Shown here piece after piece: positions 47,532 to 60,477 of a DNA stretch of 64,000 nucleotides. Where the stretch lies: contig CM034243.1 of NCBI GenBank assembly GCA_019916065.1, forward strand, positions 3,782,001-3,846,000. Direction: 5' to 3'. The notes under the pieces were generated by a model. The model searched no databases. It had not been told where the DNA came from and saw only the letters and a program-made list of their open reading frames with translations. Source of the stretch: Vitellaria paradoxa (Eukaryota > Streptophyta > Magnoliopsida > Ericales > Sapotaceae). Made by a program: the position numbers and the translations under genes. Each line of letters opens with the position of its first letter. Position 1 is the first letter of the stretch.

Positions 47532-48359
47532 CTGCAAAATAATAAATCAAACAAACAAATTCAATTGGATTCAAACCAAAATCGGAAATCAGGCAAGCAA
47601 TCCAGAATCACATAGTTTATTTGTAGAAAAATATCATAGTCAAACAACAAAACCTAAAATAAAAAATGACCTAAAAAAGCATCCGTCCTAGCTGGATTAA
47701 ATGGCTGACTAAAGAAGTATAGCAACAACCAATCCTTTTTTAGCACCTGAATCATTTATACATTGAACAACCAAATAAAATGAAAATATAAGTTTTGCAC
47801 ACCATCCAAATCAAACAGCATGAGCATGTGAGAGAATTTTTAAATAAATTTATTGTTCATTTATAAAGCATAGCATTCCTTGGAACATAAGAAACTTATC
47901 AGAATTGGCCTTTTGTGAATAAGGTTCTCTACTTCTCATGTCCCACTTGGCATGTTGAGGTCTAACATAATTAGGTTTTTCCTTGTTTATACACATGTGA
48001 GCAAGGAGGGGGACATGACTTACAAAATTATTTATATATTTCATAATTTTTTCAGTTGTTTTGATGTACCGGCCCACTCAAAGTTCAAGTATTTTTTTTA
48101 TTCCTTTATCCCCTTAAAATTTATTAGTAATTCCATACACCAATTCAATTGTGGTTGGTTTGTTTTGGCCGCAACTCACCAAAGTTCTACTTTAATTTTA
48201 AAAATCAACCGTTGCTGTTACTTAAAATTTTCCGACACTCTCTAACCGTATACAAGTCAACCTTGATTTAGATATATACATAACACATATGTATCACATA
48301 TACAATAACACAATTTAAAAACAGACGAGAGAGGAATAACAATTAATTGTTTTACTCAC

Positions 48360-49200
48360 GAGTTGCTGATCAAAACCGGGAGAGAGAAACTGACAGAAAT
48401 GAATACACCGGAAATGGTTCCAGTAAATGTCTTCTTCCCATTTCTTGCAATCGCTGCACTCTTCTCCCATCTTTCTGCAGAAATTTACCAAACAAAGAAG
48501 GGTTTTCCAGAACACCAGAAAATAATTTGAAAATTTTGGGAACTTTCAAGAATCTAACCCAAAAAAAAAAAAAAAAAAAAATGAATAACCTTTCACCTGG
48601 AGAAGAGCAGAGAGTCTCAATACAAAATGTCCAAAAGAATTCAAAATGTTCTAGAGATCAGAGTGGCCAATGTGCAGCTTTGGCTCTGCAACAACAAAGA
48701 AGATACAAAAAATCTTAATTTAATACTCTTACAAAGCAAATGCACATACCTTAAACAAACGAAAACAACAAATGAGTGGGAGAAGGAAACTTACCCAGAT
48801 CCCAGAGAAACCTAAGCAGCAATTGGAATGGTAAAAGAAAAAGACTGGAAGAGTTGGGAAAGTTGAAAAGGCAGTGAGCATTTTGGTTGCATATTTGCAT
48901 GCAACGCCTTCCCCTTTCCACCGTAAGTAAGGTGCCAGCTTTGTCCGAGGACTCTAGGGCAAGCCAGGAACCATCGTAATGCCAGGAACCACTACTTAAA
49001 GGTGAACAAGAGTAGTATTTACCTTCGATTTCGAGAATCGAGAGTGGATATAACCTTCTGATCAATGCTTCGAGGTTTTACCTTTCAAATTACTGACTTG
49101 GTGTTGGAGACCTTACAGCTTTCTTAGTTTTTCCCTTCAACACAGAGAGAGACTCGACTTTGGAGCGTTAAGCTGCAGCAACAGAAGAGGAACGGGTTAG
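48360..49200 (-). pseudogene. Captured 5' end of a B3-domain-like gene
   Basis: A coding exon at 48360-48474 starts at ATG (48470) and encodes MGEECSDCKKWEEDIYWNHF then CIHFCQFLSPGFDQQL, ending at a CTC|GTGAGT donor. The CxxCxxWEE-YW-HF start followed by HF-QFL-GFDQQL resembles the N-terminus of plant B3 DNA-binding proteins of the REM type. It is preceded by a CTGCAG acceptor, a 0.32-kb intron and a GATCTGG|GTAAGT donor at 48794-48795, so about 48796-49200 looks like a 5' UTR exon. A telo-box-like AAACCCTAA (49197-49205) is at its upstream edge. The rest of the B3 domain is missing. The family call is moderately sure; the exon structure is clearer. Confidence 0.6.
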
Positions 49201-49505
49201 GGTTTTTTTGGAGACTGAACTGAGTGAACTTTGAAGCTTAAAGCCTTAAACAAAAGAAAATTGATTTAGATGAAAATGGGTTTCTTGGGGTTAACGCCAA
49301 GGATGAAACGACGTCGATTTTGCTATTCGAATAGCTCACGAGCTTCACTGAGCCGAATCATCTCAGGCTCAAGCTCGACTCGATTTGTTACCAAGCCTTA
49401 AACGAGACTCGAATTCGGCTCGAATATAATTCGAATCGAGCTTTTTTCGAGCCGAGTTCGAATAGCTCGATAAAAGCTCGATTCGTTTCCACCCCTAATA
49501 ATTTG

Positions 49506-50232
49506 TATGCATGCCCCCACAAAGCTGATCAATATATACTATTCCTTCACTTCATTCCATTTCATTTCGGCTGTGTATACCAAACATGGCCTTGTTCTCT
49601 CACAATATTTTGGAGCATTTTATATATGCACATCCTTTTACTTATGGTCCAGCGCTTATGTTATCACAATTTTAATTGTGATCCAAAGGCGCATCCCAAT
49701 GCAATACGCTATATATATATATATATATTGCCAGGTGCGTAGTCTAAGTTGTCATTGGAATAATCCGCTATTTTCAAAAAAAAAAAAAAGGGAAAGAAAG
49801 AGAGTAAAATTGCTGTCCTTGGAATCTAGATTTATGCTGATGCTAGTCATTGCCAGTGCTTACATATATACAAGTAAGCTTTATCATCTGATGCCCGTCC
49901 AAGCTAGTGCTTTGAAACTTCGGAGATGTTAATTAATTAAACAGAGGAAAAACATGTTAGCACAGTACTAAATCAGGTTTTATTTAAGATATATAGACAA
50001 AATAATGCTAGCTGAAGATCTCATTGTCTGTATGCTTTCAAATAGAGAAGAAGATGTCGTTTGTTGAACAATTTGTTCACTAATCATTAATCATTTCTTT
50101 TCTCCTCCTCTGTCTAGCTCCATGAAATTAAATTTCCTCCGGTCGATATGACAGTATCTTTTCATTCATCACAGTTTTCGGGATTTTGTCTAGAGAAGTC
50201 AGTATCTGTATACATTAAGGACAATCCAGTTT

Positions 50233-50278
<46 letters not shown>

Positions 50279-52307
50279 CTGAAGAGTATGGCGCATGTTC
50301 ATTTAGTGTATAGCTTGAAAAAGAATAAAAAGACATTAATTCATTGATTGGAGCCCCCAGTGTTGGTTATATAGCATAATTTAAGCAAGATAAATCATTC
50401 TGCTTGGAATGAAAACAATTCATTATTTAAAGAATCAAGTGATTTCTACCAAACGAACATTATCCCAACTATATATAATTCAGATATATTAGAGTCTTGC
50501 TTGATTTTTTTTTTTTTTTTTTAATAATCTAAGGCGCCCAAGCCGACTTACGCGTAATACAATTAGTTCTCTTCCCAATTCAATCAAAGACAGACTATCA
50601 CATATCCTAGAATTAGAGAATTCACATGAGTAAGATAAATCTCTGACATACAAATTGTATTATATAAACTCCTTAAAAAGGCCTATATGTTATAAACAAA
50701 CATCACAAGGGAACATCTAATCAGTTTGGATAACTAGCTGTCTTGATGAATAAATTCTCTTAGCAAGCGTAGGTCTATTACTCGTTTTAGTTAAGGAAAT
50801 GATTTAAGAAGCATGTTCCAAACACTAACGCCTGGTTAAGGTACAAAATAATGCTCCAACCATTTGAGCATCTCCACCTTTGCCTATAAAATAGAAAGAT
50901 GCCTTTCCTTGTTTTCCTTTCCCATTCTATATTCGGGAAGTTGTCTTCTGTTGGCATGGCATGATTATTATTAGATTGATTAAAAATAATTTTTTGCTTA
51001 ATATAATAAGTGTGACAATTATGCCTAGCCAAACACTTTAGTTGAAAAGAGAGGTCAACTAGTTATAGAGGTGGGCTTGTATTATATATTTTGATGGATT
51101 AAAGGCAATAATATGACTATATATATATATGTATATATATAGCATTTAACAAAAGGACAATCTAGAATGCTTATTAGTCGTTAAGCATCCTCTCCAATTT
51201 GTATTTGAGAATTGAACATGCTAGTAAACTCATTTGTTTAACTCAATAATGAATTGTCAGCTAATTCATTTGAACTCCTCAATTGATTGAAATCCCCATT
51301 ATCTAGAGTTGCTGTCATATTTAAAGAATGCATGCTTACATATGAAAAATGCTAAATTTTGTCGCTTAATTTCCCTCTCTTTTTTTTTTTTTTGAACTAT
51401 AGTCAAAAGTTAATTTTTAACTTTTAAACTTTGGTGAGCATTTGATAACGCCCAAAAAAAAAAAATAATTGATTCTTTTGATATAAAATAACTATTTTAA
51501 TCATCTCCTTGCACAAAGTAATATATATATATATAATTAACTTTTTAACTTACAGCTATAAGAAAAATTACAAACTTTTTATTCCTGAACCGAATCACAT
51601 TGTGGAGAGGTAATTATAGAATCAAATTGTTGGCAAGTCTAAATCTAATTATTTTTTAATTTGTTAGGAATTTTTCATGCACATTTTTAGTGATAGTCTA
51701 CACTACTATGTTAATCTGTGAAAATCTGTAAGAGTTTAAAATGAAATGACACGACTTTATAAAAAAATGTTACGTGTATGATTTTTTTACAAGTTTATTG
51801 AAGCGTTAAATAGAATTTATGAGAATTTATAATGAAATGACACACGACTTTATCATAAAGTGTCACGTGTATGTTTTTTTTACGAATTTGTTGAAATGTT
51901 AAACATCTAAAAATATTTATTATGTCGAGCCCACTTGAAAAATTAAAAAAATAATTATTTATTACTAATTACTATGTTGCATCTTCTATCCTTAGAAAAC
52001 TTTTTTGTTATAACAATTTTCTCAACCTTTTATCCAAATTTCTAGTGAAACTTGAAGGATTTGCACTAGTATGCAAGAGTAGACTTCCCAAGAGGCCCTT
52101 TTAAAAAAAAAAAACCATTCTCAAGAAAGTCCCAATTTTGCCATTCTCAAGGGTACAAACCATATTTTCATTGAATTACCATGAAAATTTGTAACACTCA
52201 TGCATTGACCACCCAAAAAGGGGGGGGGGGGGGAAGGAGATTGCATATACATCAGTTTACTGGACAAGCAAAGCATGCTCTGTTTAGAGTTCCTGGAGAT
52301 TAATATT
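49506..52307. other. Intergenic stretch, no gene seen
   Basis: It has (AT)n runs (49712-49729, 50240-50277, 51119-51141), poly-T at 50503-50522 and a run of 14 G at about 52208-52223 shortly downstream of the cyclin gene. A pair of related blocks (CACGACTTTATAAAAAAATG at 51750 and CACGACTTTATCATAAAGTG at 51843) forms a loose tandem repeat of about 93 bp. Open frames here are short and unlike known families. Confidence 0.5.
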
Positions 52308-53564
52308 CTACAATAGAACATGGGTAATGTGGCTGTATCTTTTTTCTTCTTTTTGCCTGGATTTGATTTCCTCTGCACATCTCAAAGTCCTCTCTATTTG
52401 GTAACCTCCTCCAACACTCACTTCCCTCTCCAAATGGCAACAGTAGCTCTCAAAAACACTCACATTTACATGCAACTTAAACCCTATCAAGAACAAGAAC
52501 TCAATCTCCAACCGGTTCATTTCCTTCGTTGTTAATCCCCCAACTCGCGCAAAGTAGGAATTCCTATAATTCCTGCACAAATTAAGAAAGAAGCAAGTTT
52601 AGATCAAGTTGATCAATCAACCAAACATTAAGCCTTTGAGCTAAAACCATTTGAGAAGAAATTTGTTAACAGAACTTACAACGTTTTAACATTAAAACAA
52701 AATAAAAATGTTAATTCCTTATTTGATTCAATTAAAAGGAGGATTTGGTCAAACTAGTATGATTTTTATTTTAATTTATAAGATAATCATAATGTTAGAG
52801 TAAATATAGTTAATTGCAAAACATATTCAATACACTATATATATTTATCATTATAATTTATAATTACATTCTAACATTAATAGTATAACTTCATTTGTTG
52901 TAATTTTTTAAAAATCTCTAAAAATTATTTATTTTTTATTTCACTACACGAATTACAAATTTAACTTATCTCATTTTATCTTATTTTTATCATTCTAAAC
53001 ACACCCTACATGCTCCGACGTTATTATCAACCTAATTTATATATATATATTGTTAAAACATTAAACAAAACAAAAATTTACCGTCTCTGCTGCCTAAAAG
53101 TTTTCAACAACATTAATTGAGGAAACAAAGAGAACTGAAACTTACATGTCCTCTACATACTTAGAAGCAACCATGATAGTAGTAATGAGAAGCCTATGAA
53201 CATTCGCAGCATCGATTCTGAACTCGGGATGGATCTGACAGAACCGATCAATATAAACATAGGCAACAACGTAAACCGACGGGCCGGCTCTGGTGTACCG
53301 GAAAATCCTCTCGAGGTAGGATTGAATTGTCATGTCCGGCGTCTCACTGCTGTCAAAAATTCGTGTCGGCGACGACGATCGCTTGTTTCTCGACAAAGCC
53401 CACGTGCAATTCCGTGCAATTCTCTGGTTCCTAGTCATGGTTCTTTCAATAAGAGAAGCAAGAACAGAAATGACTAGTGGGGTGTTTGAGTCTTCCTGGT
53501 ATGGATAGGAATATACATCGTTTCTCAGCTTCCTTGGAGATATTGTAATTGACGATAAAGCCAT
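52308..53564 (-). CDS. U/P-type cyclin (CYCU2-like)
   Basis: Exon 1 is 53146-53564 and exon 2 is 52308-52572, joined through a GACAT|GTAAG donor and a GTGCAG|G acceptor (573-nt intron), giving 227 residues. U/P-type cyclins are small single-cyclin-box proteins related to yeast PHO80 that bind A-type CDKs and link cell division to nutrient or hormone state. The cyclin box runs from about TPLVISVLASLIER (residues 28-41), through YLERIFRYT, YVVAYVYIDRF (about 98-108), NVHRLLITTIMVASKYVED and NSYFARVGGLTTKEMNRLE to EFLFLIGFKLHV. The C-terminal FESYCCHLEREV and GGGYQIERTLRCAEE motifs are typical of the CYCU2/CYCP3 group. Length and exon structure fit the family and no lesions are seen. The start is the first Met of exon 1, followed by SSITISPRKLR, typical for this group. 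Confidence 0.93.
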
Positions 53565-53648
53565 TTTAGGGAAGGAAAGAGATGGATTTTCACAGAGAAA
53601 GAGAGAGATGGAGATTGGTTTTGGGTGGGGAAGACAAAGGTTTTGAGC

Positions 53649-53665
53649 TATATATATATATATAA
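53649..53665 (-). promoter_or_regulatory. Candidate TATA region of the cyclin gene
   Basis: On the minus strand TTTATATATATATATATA lies about 85-100 bases upstream of the start codon, at a suitable distance for a core promoter with a short 5' UTR. It is also an AT microsatellite, so the assignment is tentative. Confidence 0.45.
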
Positions 53666-56600
53666 ACAGAGGGAGAGGGGAGAATTAGTGGCTACCCAGA
53701 AAGTGAAGGAGAGAGGCTTGGGGGGAGCAAGCGAGAATAAAGAAAGTAAATTCGGCCATTTGGAAGGTGGGTGGAAAGAGACGGATAATATCAAACTATG
53801 AGAGATTTGCCCCCTCATTGGAAGGGCAAAATACAGACACACCGGCTGGGTACCTGGCTTATTTATCTTTCGAGTAATGGTATATATAATAAGAGAAAAT
53901 TTATTAATATTTTCTACTATAAAGATATAGCAAATTTAGGATTTTTTTTTTCGATAACAAAACGAAACAAATATAAGGTGAACTTGAGAGCAAGAATGAA
54001 ATGAATACAAAGGTAGCAATAATAATGATTTGTAGGTACGAAGAATTAATTTTGAAGTGATATATGTGGTTCTACCTTTCTCCGAATCTCACGTAAAGTT
54101 GGAGTTTCGTGCACTAGGCTGTCTTTTATTTTATATGTTTAATAGGATAGAATAAATGATACAGTGTAATGCGAATGAGTAAATAATGATATTATTCTCA
54201 TATAAAAATATAAATATTTTAACAAATAATAAAAATGAACATAGTTTTGAGACTATTTGCACTAACAAAATATATCAAAAGTTATAAAAAGTCACAAAAA
54301 ATTATCAACTTCTTTTAATTAAATTTTATCATGTATTACTTTTACATCAATTTTTTTAATACTTTTTCTTATATGTTTTGCAATCCAAACGATTCATAAA
54401 TATTCAATCAAGCTTCATTATTTTTTATAAAAAATAATAATTCCTATAATTTTCAAGAAAAATAAATTTTTTTTCTATGTAGAGAATAAATATGACATTT
54501 CATCCTTCAATTGTAACCAAATAATTAATAGAATATACCCAACTAAACTTAATAGTATGACATTTTTATATTAATAATAAAAGATTGCGGTTAAACTTTT
54601 TAATAGTATAACATTTTCGATAGAATAAATGGATAAAATTTTAGGGTAGAATAATAATGTTTTTGATTTATTATTCTTAACTCGTAATAGGGTTTTAAAT
54701 AGAACCTCGCCGACAGTGGGGGTTGAGCGGAAGGAAAAGGGTAGAGATGGGAAATTAATATTCAAATCCGTTGGGTGTTGTTTGGGTCCACAGAGGAAGG
54801 CGGCATTAAATGAAAGAGGGGAGACCTTGTATTCGAGATTTGTGTCAAATTTTGACAGTCTAGGTGGACTCAGTATAGTACCAGTCACACGTGCGTTGGC
54901 CTGCCTTCAGGCTAACACCAAATCTTGGATTATGGAAGACTACACGTGGGTTCCTTAGGGTAATATCATCAAAAAAAAATTTTTTTTTTATTGTCCGTGC
55001 TTTTAAAAACATAAAATTAAAATGGAAATTTTGTAGTCATTGTTGCTTTGATTTTCAAACAGTTGTTTATAAATTAAACTCCGCTTTATAAAACTCAATA
55101 TATCTTTATATATTTTTCAAAGATTTAATTTTTTTACTCATTGTGTGAATTATAAAATTATTACTTTTATCAATTTATACTATATTTTTCACTCTAAACA
55201 CATTTTTATAAACTTCGTTTGGTTATAAAAAGGAAAAATTAAAATTTTATATTTTTTTCATTTTATATGTTTTTTCACTAAAATTTAACTTTTTTTTAGA
55301 AGTTGTAACTTTTAAGACTATTAAATGCATTCATAAAAAAAGAAAAATAAAAAAAATTCATATTTATTTTAGTAGAAGTTAGAAAAATTGGAAAAAAATG
55401 ATACTTTTTATTATCTAAACAAATAACTTTTATATTAATTTATTATTATTATTATTTTTTTTTTTGTAAATGCGACTAATACATCTAAAAGATATAACTG
55501 CTAAAAAAATAAAATTTGATGTAAAAAATCATATAAAACTAAAATAAAGTTACAAAAGCAAAAAAAAAAACAAAGAAAAAAAAGAAATTCTAACTATTTC
55601 TGGGATCCGAAGAGGCCATCATGTAGGGTCGCCTTAAGTAATCATCTACAATTCGTTGATTCATTAGTTAAAGGCTTATGAGAGGGCTCACAGTTAAAGT
55701 TTGAATTTGGGTTTTAAGGAATAAAAAGTATTTAGGTTTAAAAAAAATTAATTTTTTATTTTTTTGATTTTTATGCAAATCAAGATTTTAATAGTAAATT
55801 TTATTCTTTTCATGCACAAAAAATTAAAAATATCTAAGAGAGTATATTTGTAATTTTAACAAAGTATATTTTTAGATTTATGCAAAAAATTAAAATCAAC
55901 ATAATTTTTTTTTCAAACACACCGTTTTGCAAAAAATAAAAAAAAAAACTCAACTTTGTTCAAATAGTGAAAAGTAATTAATAAAATACATTAAAATCTA
56001 AAGTTACAGTATAGTAATTGTACAATTTCAATCTAATGTGAAAACTCATAAAATCTAAGACCGTTAAATCAATCAAATAGTTGAAACATAGTTTATGTTT
56101 AAATTATTAAAAATTCATTTAAGATCGATTTTTTATGAAATTAAGCCAAAGTTAAATATAATTTGTAGCTTGAGATTGGCTCAATAAATTGAACTTTATC
56201 TATATTAGAGTTGTTCATACTCAACTCAATTAGATTAGATTTGAAATTTTAATAAATTAAACTCAAACATTTATTTAAATTTGATTTAAATTAAACTTAA
56301 ACAACTTACTATTCTATTCAATTTGATTCCACTCAATTTAATTTCTCGTATAACAAAACTAACTTTCATTAGAATGGGTAAATAAATAATCCACTGGTTA
56401 AACATAATTTCATTTAGGATACGTTTAATTTATTAAAATTACTGAAAAATTTTAAAAATTTTTAAAAATTTTAAAAAATTATTATTTTTTATTTCACTGC
56501 ATAAATTACAAATTCAAAAATTATTTCACTTTATTTCATCCTATCTAACTCTAACCGAATCCTTATTTACTTTCCAAATAAGGTTATAATAATATTGAAA

Positions 56601-57166
56601 TAGCTCTAGCATTTTTTCCCCTTTATACCCTCTTTCACCTTTATATCTACTAATTTAATTTATGAAATCGATAGATTGATAGAGTCTTACAGAAATCACC
56701 ACGTTTGGGGAGATACGTTATGGTGCCGCCTTAAATGTGGAATACCGCAGAAACAAAATAGATCCTCTAAAAATAAAATTAATTCAAAACCAAGTCAAGT
56801 ACGATTTTGTACAATTATCACAGGGTACGATCGAACAAGTTGAAAGGCAAAAGGTCTGGACCCACTGCTCATACCTTGCAGATACAGGCTGTGTATATTT
56901 ATATAACCTTTATTTGGTGTGTCAATAAATAAAATAAAATAAAATAAAATTTTAATAATATCTAAAAATTATTAAATTCTCTATTATACATTTATACATT
57001 TTTATTTTTACTAATTTTAAAAAAATTTAATATTTTACGAAAAAAATAAAAAATTCAAAAAGAGATTAACCAAGTACAAAAATTTTTTTTGACAATTATA
57101 CTTATCGGATCGAAAACTTTCGAACAAGTCCAATTTTGACTTGGACCCACAAAACCATTCGAATTC
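53666..57166. other. Intergenic stretch with MITE pieces
   Basis: A GC-richer block at 54700-54960 has short open frames but no family resemblance. MITE pieces lie at 54260-54395, 55075-55200 and 56430-56560, and a larger inverted-repeat MITE at 55210-55570. No gene supportable. Confidence 0.5.
55210..55570. mobile_element. Foldback MITE, about 360 bp
   Basis: Left half words such as TTTTTCACTAAAATTTAACTT, AGAAGTTGTAACTTTTA and TTCATAAAAAAAG reappear in reverse complement in the right half (AAATGCGACTAATACATCTAAAAG, AAAATAAAATTTGATG), so the element can fold on itself. The same family occurs at about 63200-63615. Confidence 0.55.
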
Positions 57167-57672
57167 ATTAGAACGGATTTAGAAAAACCGTTCTAACGGA
57201 TTATCACTGTTCATTTTCAAAAAAACGCGATCTGGAAAGAGATAAGAAGAACTATTATTTGGAGAGTTTTTGAACCTGTTAGAACGGATTTGAAAAAATT
57301 GTTCTAACAGATTACCACTGTTCATTTCCAAAAAAACATGATTTGGGGAGAGAGAGAAGAACTATTATTTGGAAAATTTTTGAATTCGTTAGAATAGATT
57401 TGAAAAAATTATTCTAACGAATTTACCACTACTCATTTTAAAAATATAAGATTTGGAGAGAGAGAGAGAAAAACTATTATTTGGGGATTTTTTGAATCCG
57501 TTAAAATAGATTTAAGAAAACCGTTCTAGCAGATTACCACTGTTCATCTCCAAAAAAACGTGCGGTTTGAAAAAAAGCGAGAGAGAAGAACTATTATTTA
57601 AGGATTTTTTGAATCCGTTAGAACAGTTTTTTCAAATCCGTTCTAACAAATTACCGCTGTTCATCTAAAAAA
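57167..57672. repeat. Minisatellite, about 111-bp units each with a hairpin
   Basis: Unit starts at 57167, 57278, 57388, 57500 and 57617 (last unit partial). Each begins with an inverted repeat of the form GTTAGAACGGATTTGAAAAA then CCGTTCTAAC, followed by GATTACCACTGTTCATTTCC, an AAAAAACRYGAT block, GA-rich sequence and AGAACTATTATTTGG. Units differ by roughly 10-20 percent, so it is not a recent expansion. Confidence 0.88.
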
Positions 57673-60477
57673 AAACGGTTTGAGAAAAAATACCAAACAC
57701 CAAAATTTATCTAAAATCACGTTTTATCTCATTTTATCATTTTTTTTCCTTTTTGTTATCACTCCAAATGCTACCATACCTTAGATCATTAAAAAATTTT
57801 GCCAATTATTTTTTCTTTTATTATTTTATTTTTGTTAGTGTTTAGTTTATATAAATACATGCAAAATGAAATATAAATATGACTTAAAAATTGAATTTAT
57901 TTTTTCATTTAAAGATATATTTAACAAATAGGGGCAATTAATGAGTAATTAATATTACATATTCATATTGAGTTCAGAATGCCCATTTCATTAAATTTAG
58001 AACTAGATGAATATTTTAACATATAAATCTTATCTTACGAGTTAATTTTTGAGGTTGTCTAGGGGCCGATGTGTGAAGGGAGTGATTATTGAGGCGTCTC
58101 AACTTCTTTTACTTTTTTTTTTAAATAATTAAATTTATTATCTTATGTTTTAAACTTTTGAAATTATGAAAAATAAAAATGTCAAATTAATTAAAAATTA
58201 TTTATTTGTGGTATTGTAATTTATTATTTTGATTTCTGTTTTAAAGAGATGAATATTTGCTATAATGTAATTATGGTAGTGCATTCATGAACGGTAGCTC
58301 TAAAAGATCAATAAATTTAAAAATTTAATGTCTCAATTTTGCTCAAGATTCATTGCATGTTCGGCAACTTTTGCCGGTGCGGGTCCTAGCTGGTACATTA
58401 TTAGCCAAAATGTAAATGATTGTGTACTCGAACCATTCTAGAACATTTGTTCCATGAGCAATGAATATTTTTTCTTTAAAAGGATAGATGACTTCCCAAA
58501 TTTCAGTGCTCATGGCAGGTATATCTACACTTAGGGTGTACTTGCTGCCCTGTGTCATCATTGCCATTTTAAAAAAGAAAAAAATTGTGTATTTTGATAA
58601 AAACTTATAAAAATTAAAAAAATTAAAGACAATTAGAAAAAAATTAATACAATTTTAAAAAAATTAATAAAAATTAGAGAAAGTTGAAAAATATATTTAA
58701 TAAATTTTAGTGAAAAAGTTAAAAATGTAAAAATTAGTAATCCATGAAAATTTGATAAAAATTAACACTTGACAAATCAATTAAGTTACATTTGAACTGA
58801 TGGAATTAGAATAAAATGAGCATTATTATTCCATTTTCTCGTTTGTTTGTTCGTGCTTTTGAATGAAAATAGAATAATTATTCTACATTTTATTCTCCCA
58901 AAAACTTTGCCAATGACTTATTTTCCAATAAAGAGAATTAGTTTTGACGTAATATTTACAAAATTATTCTTTGTAAGGTGTAATATCCACCATTAGATTA
59001 AATAATTTTAGGCCTTATATTAAACACCTTGTTAATTTATGTTACTTCCCATTAAAATGATTTATTTTATTTAAATATTTATTTCAAAGAATTGAAATTA
59101 ATTTTTAGTTAATGATATATTATTACAATGATTTACGTTATTAAAATTAATTACTATTAAAACAATAACTTTTGAAATAAAATGATTTATTTTATTAGAT
59201 TCAAATTATTTTTTAATAAGTAATAACTACATAGTAAAATGATTTTTTTAATAAATATAATTTATTGTTAAATTATGTTACTTATTAATATAATTTATTA
59301 GAGTTAATCATTATGAAAATAAATACTAGTTCATTATTAAAATAATTTACTAAAATTAAATTATTTACTAGTAAAATTAATTACATGTTTTCTTTTTCTT
59401 TATTAAGGTATTATAAGTGTTTATTCAAAATTTTATCCATTCTATTCTTTATACTAACAAACCAAACATACATTATTTCTACGTTCAAACTCATTTTAAT
59501 TTCATACGTACTAAATATAATTATTCTCACCTTCACGTTCACTCCATTCTCACCTTTAAACTTGCCTTGTTGCTACTTCCAACTATATGTGCCCTTATTT
59601 TTCTCCACAAAACCTTTTAGTCCTCATTATTATTATTATTTTTAATTGATAGAAGTGTAACACTTTAAAATCATTCTATTTGCGAAGAAACTGAAACACT
59701 CTCTTCCAACTACATGTACTTTTATTTTTCTCCACAAAATCTTTAACCCTCATTATTATTATTATTATTATTTTTAAATTGATAAAAGTTTAAGACTTTC
59801 ATCATTCTATTTGTAAAGAAACTTAAAATCTAGCTCCCATGGACCCAAAAAAAAAAAAAAAATAACCGTCCATTACCCAACCCCACAAATCCACAACCCT
59901 AGTTTGAAACTTAGATTGGTGCGGCTTAAATATATCCATTTTCGTCACCATGGTGCACGGACCCGACTTCCATGGGTGTATCGTGGGCCAAAAATTGGCC
60001 CACTCATTATGGTCTGTCTGTTCATAAGTACTTATGGCAATGTGTATGGGCTGGTTGGTGGATCTAGATGGGCCATTCCCAGGTCCTGGGCTGAGATTGG
60101 TACAGTTTGGACTCCTTTAAATAATCATTGGTAGTCAGAGCCATCCCTTAACTAATTACTGACAGCAAAATTATACGTTTTTTCTCATTATTATGCCTCT
60201 CAATTTACTACACAGTGGGGCAGAGCCTGAAAGGTTGGGATCTGGGGCTGAAGGATACTACGTGTTGTTTAGTCGGTTATAATCAACCAAAATATATAAA
60301 TTTTTTATATTTTTTATCAATTAAATTTCATTATATATTATTTTTATATTAAATTTTTGTACTTATATCATTTTTTTTTGGATAAAATTTTGCTAACCAA
60401 ACATCCTAAGTTAAATCTCACCGGTTTAAGTAACCTCAAGTTAATCTGACCGTTTCATTTAAAAATATAATTTTTTA
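57673..60477. other. Intergenic stretch, no gene seen
   Basis: It includes a 74-codon minus-strand frame at 58343-58567 of fairly normal composition but unrecognised, a duplicated block (CACTCTCTTCCAACTACATGT and TTTTTCTCCACAAAAYCTTT around 59560-59620 and 59700-59745, with (ATT)n runs), and a MITE piece at 60255-60405. Confidence 0.45.

Larger units (their letters stand above)
46950..49497. mobile_element. hAT-type element carrying captured gene exons, 2.55 kb
   Basis: It starts TAGGAGTAGAAACAAACCGA and ends, reverse-complemented, TAGGGGTGGAAACGAATCGA. A perfect 8-bp direct repeat ATAATTTG flanks it (46942-46949 and 49498-49505). Both subterminal regions are packed with GAGCTCGGCTCGAGCTCG-like words. 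The interior has no transposase frame but holds two gene pieces in the same (minus) orientation, with splice sites: a UPF3 exon (47425-47531) and the 5' end of a B3-type gene (48360 to about 49200). Confidence 0.88.

Noticed and set aside
49507..49932. 141-codon plus-strand frame
   Set aside because: Passes through an AT microsatellite and poly-A, with no domain; typical chance frame.
58343..58567. 74-codon minus-strand frame
   Set aside because: Reasonable composition, but no motif recognised and no splice sites that extend it; kept only as a note in the intergenic entry.
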